Below are positions 9,389 to 17,828 of a stretch of DNA of 49,165 nucleotides, one piece after another (the stretch's first letter is position 1; the number at the start of each line of letters is the position of its first letter). A program made the translations under genes and the position numbers. Under the pieces are notes generated by a model. It saw nothing but the letters and a program-made list of their open reading frames with translations, made no database searches and was not told the origin of the DNA. This DNA is from Bacteroidales bacterium. GTDB lineage: Bacteria > Bacteroidota > Bacteroidia > Bacteroidales > Bacteroidaceae. The stretch lies in the NCBI GenBank assembly GCA_030532685.1, contig JAUNKN010000012.1:1-49165 (forward strand), read 5' to 3'.

Positions 9389-9517
9389 TTAGAGCTGTGA
9401 GTAGCCAATGAAGGCTACAATCATCAGGATGACCAAAGCAGCAATGATGCTGATAAATACGCGGCGTCCCTGCTGTGCATCGGCCTCTTTTTTACTTCTT
9501 TTCTGAGGAGTAGACAT
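9389..9517 (-). CDS. 42-residue single-span membrane peptide
   Basis: Too short for normal gene calling. The minus-strand frame runs from ATG at 9517 to TAA at 9389 and encodes 42 residues. The first 19 are basic and polar (MSTPQKRSKKEADAQQ..), and an uninterrupted hydrophobic helix of about 20 residues follows (from VFISII to FIGYSQL). The predicted topology is cytosolic N-terminus with one transmembrane span. The gene sits between prfB (85 bases upstream) and the CYTH gene (10 bases downstream) on the same strand with no terminator, so it is probably cotranscribed. No family was recognised and no function is assigned. Confidence 0.6.
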   Translation of the reverse strand: MSTPQKRSKKEADAQQGRRVFISIIAALVILMIVAFIGYSQL

Positions 9518-9602
9518 AGTGAGTAGATTTTAGAGTGATTCGATGAATGAATAGGGTGGAGGAGTGCGAGTGGAGGGAGCGTCGAGCAAGGGTAGCCTTT
9601 TC

Positions 9603-10721
9603 TTAGGCTTCGCCCTCGTCGGCAAATTCCATCAAGTAGGCTTTGATAAAGCCATCGAGCTTGCCGTCCATCACCCCACCCACGTCCGAAGTTTGGAAAT
9701 TGGTGCGGTGGTCTTTGACGCGGCGATCGTCGAAGACGTAGGAGCGTATCTGTGAGCCCCATTCGATCTTTTTCTTGCCAGCTTCGATTTTTGCTTGTGC
9801 CGCTTTGCGCTTTTGAAGTGCGCGGTCGTAGAGCTGAGAGCGCAGCAATCGCATAGCGTTTTCGCGGTTTTCGAGCTGTTTGCGGCTTTCGGTGTTTTCG
9901 ATGAGGATTTCTTCCTCTTCGCCCGTGTCAGGATCTTTATAGAGATAGCGCAGGCGCACGCCCGTCTCCACCTTGTTCACGTTCTGACCTCCAGCACCTC
10001 CCGAGCGGAAGGTGTCCCAGCTGATGCAAGCAGGGTCCACGTAGACCTCGATGCTATCGTCGACGAGTGGAGTCACGAAGACCGAGGCAAAACTCGTCAT
10101 GCGCTTGCCCTGCGCGTTGTAGGGGCTCACGCGCACCAAGCGGTGCACGCCATTTTCCGATTTGAGAAATCCGTAGGCCATTTCGCCTTCGATTTCCATC
10201 GTGACGGTTTTGATGCCCGCTTCGTCGCCATCGATCAGGTTGGAGATGCGTGTGCGATAGCCCGCCGCCTCGGCATAGCGCAGGTACATGCGCATGAGCA
10301 TCGATGCCCAGTCTTGCGCTTCCGTTCCGCCTGCTCCCGAATTGATTTTCAGCACGGCAGGCATGGCATCTTCCTCCTGTCGGAGCATGTTTTTCAGTTC
10401 CAAGTCCTCAATGGCTTCGAGCACCTTGGCATAGGCGGCGTCGACCTCTTCCTCCGTGACCATCTCGTCCTTGTAAAACTCAAAGCTCAGCTGCAACTCC
10501 TCGGCCAGCGAGCGCACCGCTTTGTAGCCCACAATCCACTTTTCCAGTCCTTTCACGAGTTTCATTTGTGCCTCGGCACGCTCGCGGTCGTCCCAAAACG
10601 AGGGGTCTTGTGTGCGTATTTGTTCCTCCTCATATTGCATCGTTTTTGCTTCGATGTCGAGGTAGCGGTTCAGTTGCTCTACACGGTCGTGCACAGCCTT
10701 GAGTTGTTCAGCAGTTATCAT
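9603..10721 (-). CDS. prfB: Peptide chain release factor 2
   Basis: A cytosolic class I release factor that ends translation at UGA and UAA. The 372-residue product has the N-terminal coiled domain, the PCRF domain, the GGQ peptidyl-hydrolysis motif in GAGGQNVNKVETGVR and the conserved GWGSQIRSY-like stretch (EWGSQIRSYVFDD). The codon-recognition tripeptide reads SPY (VRVSPYNAQGKR), where E. coli RF2 has SPF. The gene is one uninterrupted frame. At the position of the usual programmed +1 frameshift (the RGYL-UGA-D site) it reads through as NRYLDIEAK with sense codons, so autoregulation by frameshifting is absent. A -7 element TAACTTTG lies 23 bases upstream. It appears to lead an operon with the membrane peptide and CYTH genes. 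Confidence 0.96.
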   Translation of the reverse strand: MITAEQLKAVHDRVEQLNRYLDIEAKTMQYEEEQIRTQDPSFWDDRERAEAQMKLVKGLEKWIVGYKAVRSLAEELQLSFEFYKDEMVTEEEVDAAYAKVLEAIEDLELKNMLRQEEDAMPAVLKINSGAGGTEAQDWASMLMRMYLRYAEAAGYRTRISNLIDGDEAGIKTVTMEIEGEMAYGFLKSENGVHRLVRVSPYNAQGKRMTSFASVFVTPLVDDSIEVYVDPACISWDTFRSGGAGGQNVNKVETGVRLRYLYKDPDTGEEEEILIENTESRKQLENRENAMRLLRSQLYDRALQKRKAAQAKIEAGKKKIEWGSQIRSYVFDDRRVKDHRTNFQTSDVGGVMDGKLDGFIKAYLMEFADEGEA

Positions 10722-10743
10722 CTTTGTTTTTTATTTCTGCCCA

Positions 10744-10774
10744 CAAAGTTACGGCATTTGTGCAAAAGAGCAAA
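10744..10774 (-). promoter_or_regulatory. prfB promoter
   Basis: On the minus strand the -7 box is TAACTTTG (10744-10751) and the -33 box is TTTG (10771-10774), with 19 bases between them. Confidence 0.75.
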
Positions 10775-10987
10775 CGCCCGTAGCAGAAAAGTCGGTGCTA
10801 TTCCTTGCTTTTCGCTTGGAGCGTGTGGCTTGAAACTCCCTGCAAAGAGAGAGGCTCTTTTTCGAGTCTTTGTGGTGAGCGAGGCATCGTAGGAGTGTTG
10901 TGCAAAGTGGGATAGAGGACAGCGGCATCGCGAGAGAAACTTGCTCGCTGCTTCTCGGAGACATAAACGAGACGGAAGGCCAAGAAT

Positions 10988-11047
10988 CTACGTGGGAAGA
11001 AAAAAATCCTGCGTCCCACGTAGAAAATCCTACGACGCACGTAGGAT
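10988..11047. repeat. Palindromic repeat cluster of the CTACGT family
   Basis: Three related units lie in the 562-base gap between prfB and the next gene. CTACGTGGGA at 10988-10997 is an exact inverted match of TCCCACGTAG at 11014-11023. ATCCTACG at 11027-11034 is mirrored by CGTAGGAT at 11040-11047. The right-hand unit therefore reads as a tandem of about 21 bases (TCCTRCGTCCCACGTAGAAAA type). No gene, tRNA or known structured RNA was seen elsewhere in 10722-11197. Confidence 0.7.
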
Positions 11048-11197
11048 TTTTTGCTTCCTACTTTTTTGCTCCCCCTTGTGAGGTGCTCTCATTTAGAGGC
11101 TCTTCTGTTGTGTTGCCGAGGAGCGCTTCCTTAGTTTGATGCCCCTTTTGGGCACTGATGGGCAGGGAGCTGTGCTTCTAAAAAAGTGCCGCTTTTT

Positions 11198-11228
11198 TTT
11201 GTGCATATCGCAAGAATTGCTATCTTTG
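11198..11228 (+). promoter_or_regulatory. Promoter of the YbjN-like gene
   Basis: TTTG at 11198-11201, 19 bases of spacing, then TATCTTTG at 11221-11228, 55 bases upstream of the ATG. Confidence 0.75.
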
Positions 11229-11283
11229 CCGTACAAAAATCAAATATGGGCACGGCCCTATTTATCCAACAAAACGTAACATC

Positions 11284-11712
11284 ATGACATTCATCGAAAA
11301 TCTCACAGAATATCTCAAAAAAGAAGGTTTTTGTCCCGAGGGCACCGAATTTGGCTTGCAGTTTAAATTTCAAACGCTCGATTTCGTGCATTTTCGCGAT
11401 GAGCAGGACGAGCTTTTCCTGAACCTCTTCTTCCCTCAAATCTTTGAGGTGACCGACGAAAACCGTGCCGATGTGCTGCTCGCTCTCGACAAAGCCAATG
11501 CCGAGACAAAGGTGGCCAAGGGTTGCATCCGATTTGAAAATGCTGTGTGGGCGGGTGTTGAAATGCTCCTGTCGGAAAATTACGACCTGACCGACATCGT
11601 GCCTCGCGCACTCAATATGATGATTTACTACCGTGATGTGTTCTACCATCACTATTCGCAAACGGCTACGGGCAAGGCCGCTATCGCTGCTGCGCAAGCA
11701 CAGCAGCAATAA
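11284..11712 (+). CDS. YbjN-like hypothetical protein
   Basis: A 142-residue soluble acidic protein with no signal peptide. The pattern is an N-terminal amphipathic helix (IENLTEYLKKEG), several short beta strands with many aromatics (LQFKFQTLDFVHF, LFLNLFFPQIFEV) and a long helical C-terminus ending in an Ala/Gln-rich tail. This resembles the YbjN / type III secretion chaperone-like fold, a family of poorly defined cytosolic proteins. The family call is made by eye and is moderate at best. It is monocistronic, with its own promoter and a strong terminator 42 bases after the stop. Confidence 0.6.
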   Translation: MTFIENLTEYLKKEGFCPEGTEFGLQFKFQTLDFVHFRDEQDELFLNLFFPQIFEVTDENRADVLLALDKANAETKVAKGCIRFENAVWAGVEMLLSENYDLTDIVPRALNMMIYYRDVFYHHYSQTATGKAAIAAAQAQQQ

Positions 11713-11754
11713 GTTTTTGCTGAACTTTTGCTCTTCATAATAAAATGGTTTGAG

Positions 11755-11792
11755 CCGCAACAAGATTGTTCTACATCTTGTTGCGGTTTTTT
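11755..11792 (+). terminator. Terminator after the YbjN-like gene
   Basis: A perfect twelve-base stem CCGCAACAAGAT (11755-11766) with 11775-11786, then six T. Confidence 0.9.
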
Positions 11793-11840
11793 GCTTTGCT
11801 ACTCTTCTTGCGCTTTCTTGTATTTTTTTGGGAAGGAGCA

Positions 11841-11870
11841 CTTGCAACTACCAAAAAGTTTGTATTTTTG
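11841..11870 (+). promoter_or_regulatory. Promoter of the phosphohexose mutase gene
   Basis: CTTG at 11841-11844, 18 bases of spacing, then TATTTTTG at 11863-11870, 24 bases before the ATG. Confidence 0.65.
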
Positions 11871-11894
11871 TAGCTCCAAAGCATACATATTTCT

Positions 11895-13289
11895 ATGACC
11901 CTCATCAAATCGATTTCAGGTTTCCGTGGCACCATTGGTGGCCACATCGGCGACACGCTCAACCCCGTGGATATCGCCAAGTCAGTAGCGGCTTATGCCA
12001 GTTTGCGCGAAAAGGTGGTGAGCCGCCGCTATCGCCGCAAAATCGTAGTAGGCCGCGATGCGCGCCTCTCGGGCGAGATGGTGTCGCAAATCGTGTGCGG
12101 TACGCTCATGAGCATGGGATTCGATGTGATCAACATCGGTTTGGCTTCGACGCCCACCACTGAGTTGGCGGTGAAGATGGAAAATGCCTGCGGAGGTATT
12201 ATCCTGACGGCCAGCCACAACCCCCGCCAGTGGAATGCCTTGAAATTTCTCAATGAGAATGGCGAGTTCCTCCCTCCCACAGAAGCTGCCGATGTGGTAC
12301 GTGCAGCCAATGCCGACCACTATGAGTTTGCCGATGTCGACAATCTGGGGTGCCTCATTCAGAACTTTAGCTACGACCAGCGCCACATCGAAGTGGTGAA
12401 GCAGTTGGAACTGGTAGACATTGAGGCCATCCGTCGCGCCCACTTCACTGTCGCACTCGATGCGGTCAATTCCGTGGGGGGTGTCATCATTCCCAAGCTC
12501 CTCGGACAGCTCGGCGTGACACAAGTGACGCTGCTCAACTGTGAGCCCACGGGCGATTTTGCGCACAATCCCGAGCCCCTCAAGGAAAACCTCTCTGAAA
12601 TACGCAATCTCATGCGCAAGGGACGTCACGACATCGGTTTTGTGGTCGATCCCGATGCCGACCGTCTGGCACTGATTTGTGAGGACGGAACGATGTTTGG
12701 CGAGGAAAACACGCTGGTGGCCGTGGCCGACTATGTTCTGCAACACACCCCTGGCAACACTGTGTCCAACCTCTCCTCTACGCGTGGCCTACGCGACGTG
12801 ACCGAGAAGTATGGCTGCAACTACACCCCCGCAGCTGTGGGCGAGGTGAACGTCGTGACGAAAATGAAGGAAACAGGAGCAGTGCTCGGAGGCGAAGGCA
12901 ATGGTGGTGTGATTTATCCCGCAGCCCATTCGGGGCGTGATGCCCTCGTGGGAATAGCCCTGATCCTCACCCACTTGGCCAAGCTGGGCTGCAAGGCCAG
13001 CGAACTGCGCGACAGCCTGCCTCAGTATTATATCTCCAAAAATCGCATCGACCTCGATCCTAAGACCGACATCTTTGCGCTCTTGCAGAAAATCAAGGAA
13101 ATCTACAAGAACGAACAGATTACCGACATTGACGGCGTGAAAATCGATTTCCCCGACAAGTGGGTACATCTGCGCAAGTCCAACACCGAGCCCATCATCC
13201 GCGTTTATGCCGAAGCGCACACTCGCGAAGAAGCCGATGCCTTGGCACAGCAAATTGTGGATTTAGCCTATAGCATGACGCAGCAATAA
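11895..13289 (+). CDS. glmM: Phosphoglucosamine mutase / phosphohexose mutase
   Basis: A 464-residue cytosolic alpha-D-phosphohexomutase. GlmM members interconvert glucosamine-6-phosphate and glucosamine-1-phosphate on the way to UDP-GlcNAc. The phosphoserine is Ser107 in LTASHNP. The Mg-binding loop is D252-P-D254-A-D256-R, the sugar-specificity loop is GEGNGG, and the C-terminal phosphate-binding loop is SNTEPIIRVYAEA. The SNTEP form and the length fit GlmM-type enzymes of Bacteroidota, but phosphomannomutase activity cannot be excluded. This matters because a GDP-mannose synthase gene lies 8 kb away. The sulfatase gene follows 180 bases after the stop with no intervening terminator seen, so the two may be cotranscribed. 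Confidence 0.9.
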   Translation: MTLIKSISGFRGTIGGHIGDTLNPVDIAKSVAAYASLREKVVSRRYRRKIVVGRDARLSGEMVSQIVCGTLMSMGFDVINIGLASTPTTELAVKMENACGGIILTASHNPRQWNALKFLNENGEFLPPTEAADVVRAANADHYEFADVDNLGCLIQNFSYDQRHIEVVKQLELVDIEAIRRAHFTVALDAVNSVGGVIIPKLLGQLGVTQVTLLNCEPTGDFAHNPEPLKENLSEIRNLMRKGRHDIGFVVDPDADRLALICEDGTMFGEENTLVAVADYVLQHTPGNTVSNLSSTRGLRDVTEKYGCNYTPAAVGEVNVVTKMKETGAVLGGEGNGGVIYPAAHSGRDALVGIALILTHLAKLGCKASELRDSLPQYYISKNRIDLDPKTDIFALLQKIKEIYKNEQITDIDGVKIDFPDKWVHLRKSNTEPIIRVYAEAHTREEADALAQQIVDLAYSMTQQ

Positions 13290-13435
13290 TCTTCTGCTCG
13301 GCTTTTCCTCTTTCTCATTCATCTTCAAGGCCAGTTGCCGCGAGTTGTCTTTCCTCCCTGCGGTGTGCGCTCCTTCCGAGCGAAACAGCCCAGACCAGGT
13401 TGGACGATTGGCGGCAATTGGTTCTTATCCTCATT

Positions 13436-13451
13436 GGCGAGTTTGCTCGCC
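13436..13451 (+). promoter_or_regulatory. Stem-loop just before the sulfatase start
   Basis: GGCGAG (13436-13441) pairs perfectly with CTCGCC (13446-13451) around loop TTTG, ending 18 bases before the preferred ATG. It may modulate initiation. No -7 box is evident in the 180-base gap. Confidence 0.4.
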
Positions 13452-13469
13452 CCACTACTTTTCTATTTT

Positions 13470-14999
13470 ATGCGTACCTCTCCCCTCCTTCTCACCGCCC
13501 TTCTGCCCACGCTGGCCGCGGCTCAGCAGCAGAAGTACAATGTGGTCTATATCATGACCGACGACCACACGGCGCAAATGCTTTCGGCCTACGACGCCAC
13601 CCACGTGAAGACTCCCAACTTGGATCGCATCGCTGCCGATGGTGTCAAGTTTACGCGTTCGTTCGTGGCCAACTCCTTGAGTGGCCCCTCGCGTGCTTGT
13701 TTGCTCACGGGTAAACACTCGCACAAAAATGGTTTCACCAACAATGAACATGGGATTTTTGACGGTACGCAACAAACCATGCCCAAGCTGCTGCAAAAGG
13801 CAGGCTATCAGACAGCCATGATTGGTAAGTGGCACCTGCATAGTAAGCCCACAGGATTTGACCACTGGGATATTTTGCCAGGACAGGGCTCGTACTACAA
13901 CCCCGACTTCATCAACGAGAAGGGCACCTATCGCGTCAAGGGCTATCTCACCAACATCATCACCGATAAGGCCATCGATTGGCTCGACAATCAGCGCGAC
14001 AAGGCAAAACCCTTCATTCTCTTCGTACATCATAAGGCTTGCCACCGCAACTGGTTGCCCGAAATCAAGGATTTGCGCGAATACGAAAATAAGACTTTCG
14101 CCATGCCCGACAATTTCTACGACGACTATCAAGGACGTGTGGCTGCGCAATCGGCCGAGATGGGCATCGATAAGGACATGATGATGGACTACGACACGAA
14201 GATTCTGAATCCTCATGCACGTCGTCAAAACACGGGCTACTTGGAGATGATAGGCCGTTTGGATACGCGCGATCGTATGCAATACGACTATTTCTACGAT
14301 TCGCTCTCTGTCGATTTCCACAAGCGCCAACTCACGGGCAAGGCTTTGGCTGAATTTAAGTACCAGCGCTATATGCGCGACTACGCCAAGGTGGTGAAGA
14401 GTCTTGATGAGAATGTGGGACGACTGCTCGACCACCTCAAGGAGCAAGGTTTGCTCGACAATACGCTCGTTGTCTACACCTCCGACCAAGGCTTCTATAT
14501 GGGCGAACACGGATGGTTCGACAAGCGCTTCATGTACGAGGAAAGTCTTTCTACTCCTCTGCTCATGCGTCTGCCCAAGGGCTTCAAGGCGCGTGGCGAC
14601 ATCAGCGCGATGGTGCAAAACATCGACCATGCTCCCACTTTCCTCGCCCTCGCAGGCGCTCCCATTCCCGGCGACATTCAGGGCGAAAGCTACCTCGACA
14701 TCTTGCGCACGGGCAAGCAGCCCAAGAAGTGGCGCAAGAGCTTGTACTATCACTTCTACGAGTATCCTGCCGAGCATTCTGTGAAACGGCACTTTGGTGT
14801 GCGCACGGAGCGTTGGAAGCTCATCCGCTTCTATAACGACATTGATGCTTGGGAACTCTACGACTTGAAGACCGATCCCAAGGAGATGAACAACCTCTAC
14901 GGCAAGCCCGGTACCGAACGTATCACTCGCGAACTGAAGGCCGAATTGTTGCGTCTGCAAGAAAAATATGACGACCCCATCCGCAAGGAGAAGAAATAA
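13470..14999 (+). CDS. Secreted serine-type sulfatase
   Basis: A 509-residue type I sulfatase exported by a signal peptide at residues 1-18 (MRTSPLLLTALLPTLAAA). Metal-binding Asp31-Asp32 follow in MTDDHTAQ. The formylglycine motif is Ser71-Gly-Pro-Ser-Arg75 followed by ACLLTG. The residue to be oxidised is thus Ser, and maturation should need a radical-SAM maturase (anSME), which is not in this window. Later landmarks are GKWHLHS, the metal-site region TSDQGFYMGEHGW and a C-terminal DUF4976-like domain. KHSHKNGF and GSYYNPDF recall N-acetylglucosamine-6-O-sulfatases, but substrate is inference. I prefer the ATG at 13470 to one 45 codons upstream because only it exposes the signal peptide. 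It likely acts in the periplasm on host sulfated glycans. Confidence 0.9.
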   Translation: MRTSPLLLTALLPTLAAAQQQKYNVVYIMTDDHTAQMLSAYDATHVKTPNLDRIAADGVKFTRSFVANSLSGPSRACLLTGKHSHKNGFTNNEHGIFDGTQQTMPKLLQKAGYQTAMIGKWHLHSKPTGFDHWDILPGQGSYYNPDFINEKGTYRVKGYLTNIITDKAIDWLDNQRDKAKPFILFVHHKACHRNWLPEIKDLREYENKTFAMPDNFYDDYQGRVAAQSAEMGIDKDMMMDYDTKILNPHARRQNTGYLEMIGRLDTRDRMQYDYFYDSLSVDFHKRQLTGKALAEFKYQRYMRDYAKVVKSLDENVGRLLDHLKEQGLLDNTLVVYTSDQGFYMGEHGWFDKRFMYEESLSTPLLMRLPKGFKARGDISAMVQNIDHAPTFLALAGAPIPGDIQGESYLDILRTGKQPKKWRKSLYYHFYEYPAEHSVKRHFGVRTERWKLIRFYNDIDAWELYDLKTDPKEMNNLYGKPGTERITRELKAELLRLQEKYDDPIRKEKK

Positions 15000-15007
15000 G
15001 TACAAAG

Positions 15008-15050
15008 AATCCCCGAAGAACGTAGGAATCGTTCTTCGGGGATTTTTTTT
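15008..15050 (+). terminator. Terminator of the sulfatase gene
   Basis: A perfect 14-base stem (15008-15021 with 15031-15044) followed by a long T-run. Confidence 0.92.
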
Positions 15051-15081
15051 GTGTGAAATGTAGGGAGGGAGTATTTTTTCT

Positions 15082-15089
15082 TATATTTG
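15082..15089 (+). promoter_or_regulatory. -7 element for the large outer-membrane protein gene
   Basis: TATATTTG followed by CAG, 25 bases before the ATG at 15115. No convincing -33 box was seen at the usual distance. Confidence 0.6.
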
Positions 15090-15114
15090 CAGTTGTATTA
15101 TCATTCTTGATGTT

Positions 15115-17742
15115 ATGAGGCGTATCCTTCTGTTTTTGTTCGTGGTAGGTTTCGTGCAGTGGCTTTCTGCACAAACCGATACTTTGGCAACCCATCACTT
15201 GGCCGAAGCAACGGCCAAAGCTGCTCGTCTTTTGTTTGTTTCCAAAGGTGATACGCTCCTCTATGATTTGGACGCTCTCACGCTTGAGAACAATGCCACT
15301 TTGGGACAAGCTCTGCTCGCGCTTCCTGGTATGGATATGCGCAAGGGAGAACTTTACTATAAGGGAAAGAAAGTGGATCGCTTGCTGGTGAACGATTTTG
15401 ACTTCTCCATCAGTGACCCTCAGCGTGCACTTTCTCAACTTCCTGCCTACCTGATGAAACAGGTCAAGGCTTATGAGCGACTCCCTGACAAGCAGCGTCG
15501 TATGGGGTATGACGACGGGCAGCGAGAAGTGGTGCTCAACGTATTGGTGCGCAGCAAATATATGGGAGTATGGACAGGGCAGGCAACGGCCGGTGCGGGA
15601 ACGAGTGCTCGTTGGGAGGCGCGTGGCTATGCCAATACCTTTGTGCCTCGGTGGCGTGTCTCAGCCTTTGGCAATGCCAATAATATAGGCAGAGAATTGT
15701 GGTATAGTGGCGATGGTAGAGAGGTGTCTGGTGATAGCGGGGGCACAGGACGGAATCAGTATGTCGCTCCAGGTATAACCTTTATGTACAATAGTGGGAA
15801 GAAAGAGTATAGTCCAGGATATTGGAAAGTAGACATTTCTGCTGACTACAATGACAATCAAACTTACCAAGCCTCGCGACAAGAAGAAGAAATGTTCTTG
15901 GACAAGGCACACCGATATACCGCTCAACGCAGCGAGAGTAGAGGAGGAGAGCGGCGTTGGGCAGGACATAGTTCCTTTGTGTGGACGCCGCATGCCAAAA
16001 GTACAGTGGCCTACGATGCGAATGTCTACATCAATCGCCTTCATTCGAACTTGAATGGCCTCTCGGGCGAATGGACGAGCAATCCCTTTCTTCCTGGAGT
16101 CAATGTTTTGGATATTTTGCAGCAAAATGAGGAGGCTTGGCCCGCTCAAATGATTTTGCACCGCAAGCTGGCTCGTCAGCGCAGTGGAGATGAGGGGGTG
16201 AGCTTCGACCATTCGCTTAGTGCGAACTATAATTTTTCGTCGAGTTTTCAGGTCGATGTGCGGCATATGCTCATATCGGAGCAAAACCAAGGAGAGGACT
16301 TTTCGCTCGATTCTTACCGATATTATTCCTCTTTGACGAAACCGAAAGAGTTGTTTCATCGTTATCGTCAGCGCGACAATTCCTCCCTCTTTACCAGTAG
16401 TTGCTTCGACTTCCATTTAGTATTAGGAAGAGGCTTTGTGCTTGGTGCAACTTATGACTTGCGCACCAATACCGAGAACGATAGAGTCGATGGCTTTCGT
16501 TTAGATCGTTTGCAGGGGACGCCTTTTGCGCAGTTTTCCATGGCCCCTTCTCTTTTGGGGACATTGCCCACCAGTGATTATCCCGATTGGAAGGAGAGCA
16601 CTTTCGACGAAACGATCAGTCGCAGGCAGCCCAGCAGGGAATTGACGCATCGCGCCAATGCATGGTTGCGTTACACATGGGGAAAGAATCATCTATCCTT
16701 AAGCTTCGACCATCCTTGGCAGTACGTGTCGATGGACTATACTCAGGGCAAGCAAACCACGCAGCATTGGCAAGAAACTCGTCGTCCTTGGAGTGTTGAA
16801 GCTACTCTCATTCAGGGGGTAGATAGCATAGGGAAGGTGTATGCCAAGTATCGATTGGCCAAACAGTATCCTTCTCTCTTGGATTTGTATCGCCCTGCGG
16901 ATTATAGCCAACCGCTGCGTATTGTAATGGGCAATCCTCATTTGCGTCCCACCTATTATCATCAATTGGCCGCCAGCTATTCGCGCAGTTTTCATCACAG
17001 CGCACCACATCGTAATAGAGTGGGGAGGTTATATGTACTTTCCCAGACTTATTTGTACCGCGATGGACAGCAGCAAGCTGCGGCCTTTGATCGCAAAACG
17101 GGAATCGTGAGCACGCGCCCGATCAATGAGGATTGGCAAGTTGAGCAGAATAGTAGTGTGCAATACGACTGGCCGCTCACAGCCGATCAGCGTTGGACGA
17201 TGCAGGTTTATCTGTTCCATCAGTACAATTATGGTATGCACTATGCTACTACTCAGTCGCTCGATGAGGCCTCTCTATTGCGCACGCATACGCACCACTC
17301 CTCCGTTCATCTCCGTCCGCAATACAATCGTAAAGGCTTCCGTGTTTCACTTTCTTATAGAGGTGACTGGCTGCATCAGCATGGTGCCCACTTGGAGCAA
17401 GGAGGTCTTTCTCTGTTCGCCCATACTCTGCGTTTGGACGGCAATTTACAACTCCCTGCTCGTTTTGAATGCACGGCACGGCTCAATCATTACAGCCGTT
17501 TCGGCTATGAAAGTGAAAAAGGAGATTTGCATCAAACTTTGTTTGAACTCTCCTTCTCGCGCGCTTTTCTGCGCGACCGTTCCCTCTTGTTGCGGCTGGC
17601 TTGTGTTGATGTTTTCGGGCAAAATAATGGCTACCGTGCCATGATTTCTGCCGTTTCTCATCAACGCAATTGGAGCGAAACCTTGGGGCGTTATTTTCTA
17701 CTCTCCCTTTCTTGGCGTTTTTCGACCCAAAAAGATACGTGA
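15115..17742 (+). CDS. Outer-membrane beta-barrel protein, TonB-receptor-like
   Basis: An 875-residue exported protein. Residues 1-20 are a signal peptide ending LSAQ. Residues about 50-125 resemble a TonB-receptor plug (LGQALLALPGMDMRKGELYYKG.., then VDRLLVND). The remaining roughly 700 residues are amphipathic strands with Tyr/Trp/Arg girdles, ending in the aromatic strand FLLSLSWRFS. There is no N-terminal carboxypeptidase-regulatory-like domain, no SusC signature and no neighbouring SusD, so it is not a standard glycan importer. It fits the Bacteroidota outer-membrane beta-barrel family related to TonB-dependent receptors. The ligand is unknown. It has its own -7 box and no obvious partner gene. 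The next gene starts 86 bases after the stop with its own promoter. Confidence 0.82.
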   Translation: MRRILLFLFVVGFVQWLSAQTDTLATHHLAEATAKAARLLFVSKGDTLLYDLDALTLENNATLGQALLALPGMDMRKGELYYKGKKVDRLLVNDFDFSISDPQRALSQLPAYLMKQVKAYERLPDKQRRMGYDDGQREVVLNVLVRSKYMGVWTGQATAGAGTSARWEARGYANTFVPRWRVSAFGNANNIGRELWYSGDGREVSGDSGGTGRNQYVAPGITFMYNSGKKEYSPGYWKVDISADYNDNQTYQASRQEEEMFLDKAHRYTAQRSESRGGERRWAGHSSFVWTPHAKSTVAYDANVYINRLHSNLNGLSGEWTSNPFLPGVNVLDILQQNEEAWPAQMILHRKLARQRSGDEGVSFDHSLSANYNFSSSFQVDVRHMLISEQNQGEDFSLDSYRYYSSLTKPKELFHRYRQRDNSSLFTSSCFDFHLVLGRGFVLGATYDLRTNTENDRVDGFRLDRLQGTPFAQFSMAPSLLGTLPTSDYPDWKESTFDETISRRQPSRELTHRANAWLRYTWGKNHLSLSFDHPWQYVSMDYTQGKQTTQHWQETRRPWSVEATLIQGVDSIGKVYAKYRLAKQYPSLLDLYRPADYSQPLRIVMGNPHLRPTYYHQLAASYSRSFHHSAPHRNRVGRLYVLSQTYLYRDGQQQAAAFDRKTGIVSTRPINEDWQVEQNSSVQYDWPLTADQRWTMQVYLFHQYNYGMHYATTQSLDEASLLRTHTHHSSVHLRPQYNRKGFRVSLSYRGDWLHQHGAHLEQGGLSLFAHTLRLDGNLQLPARFECTARLNHYSRFGYESEKGDLHQTLFELSFSRAFLRDRSLLLRLACVDVFGQNNGYRAMISAVSHQRNWSETLGRYFLLSLSWRFSTQKDT

Positions 17743-17766
17743 TTTTTGAGCTTTCTACCTGATTTG

Positions 17767-17798
17767 CTTGCTTGAATGCGCAAAAAGTGGTAAATTTG
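17767..17798 (+). promoter_or_regulatory. Promoter of the NlpC/P60 gene
   Basis: CTTG at 17767-17770, 20 bases of spacing, then TAAATTTG at 17791-17798, 30 bases before the preferred ATG. A second -7-like string TACTTTTG (17820-17827) abuts the ATG. Confidence 0.6.
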
Positions 17799-17828
17799 CC
17801 CCGTTTTGAAACCCGAAACTACTTTTGC

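Noticed and set aside
9795-10892. 365-codon frame antisense to prfB
   Set aside because: The sense strand is a full RF2. The antisense product lacks recognisable features.
1-11055. CTACGT repeats as a CRISPR array
   Set aside because: Units are palindromic, only one to three per site, without regularly sized unique spacers, and no cas gene is near.
11131-11847. 238-codon minus-strand frame over the YbjN-like gene
   Set aside because: It covers the terminator, the whole sense gene and its promoter. The sense gene has a promoter, an A-rich leader and a better protein pattern.
13455-15005. 516-codon frame antisense to the sulfatase
   Set aside because: Same artefact. The sense strand shows a complete sulfatase with catalytic residues.
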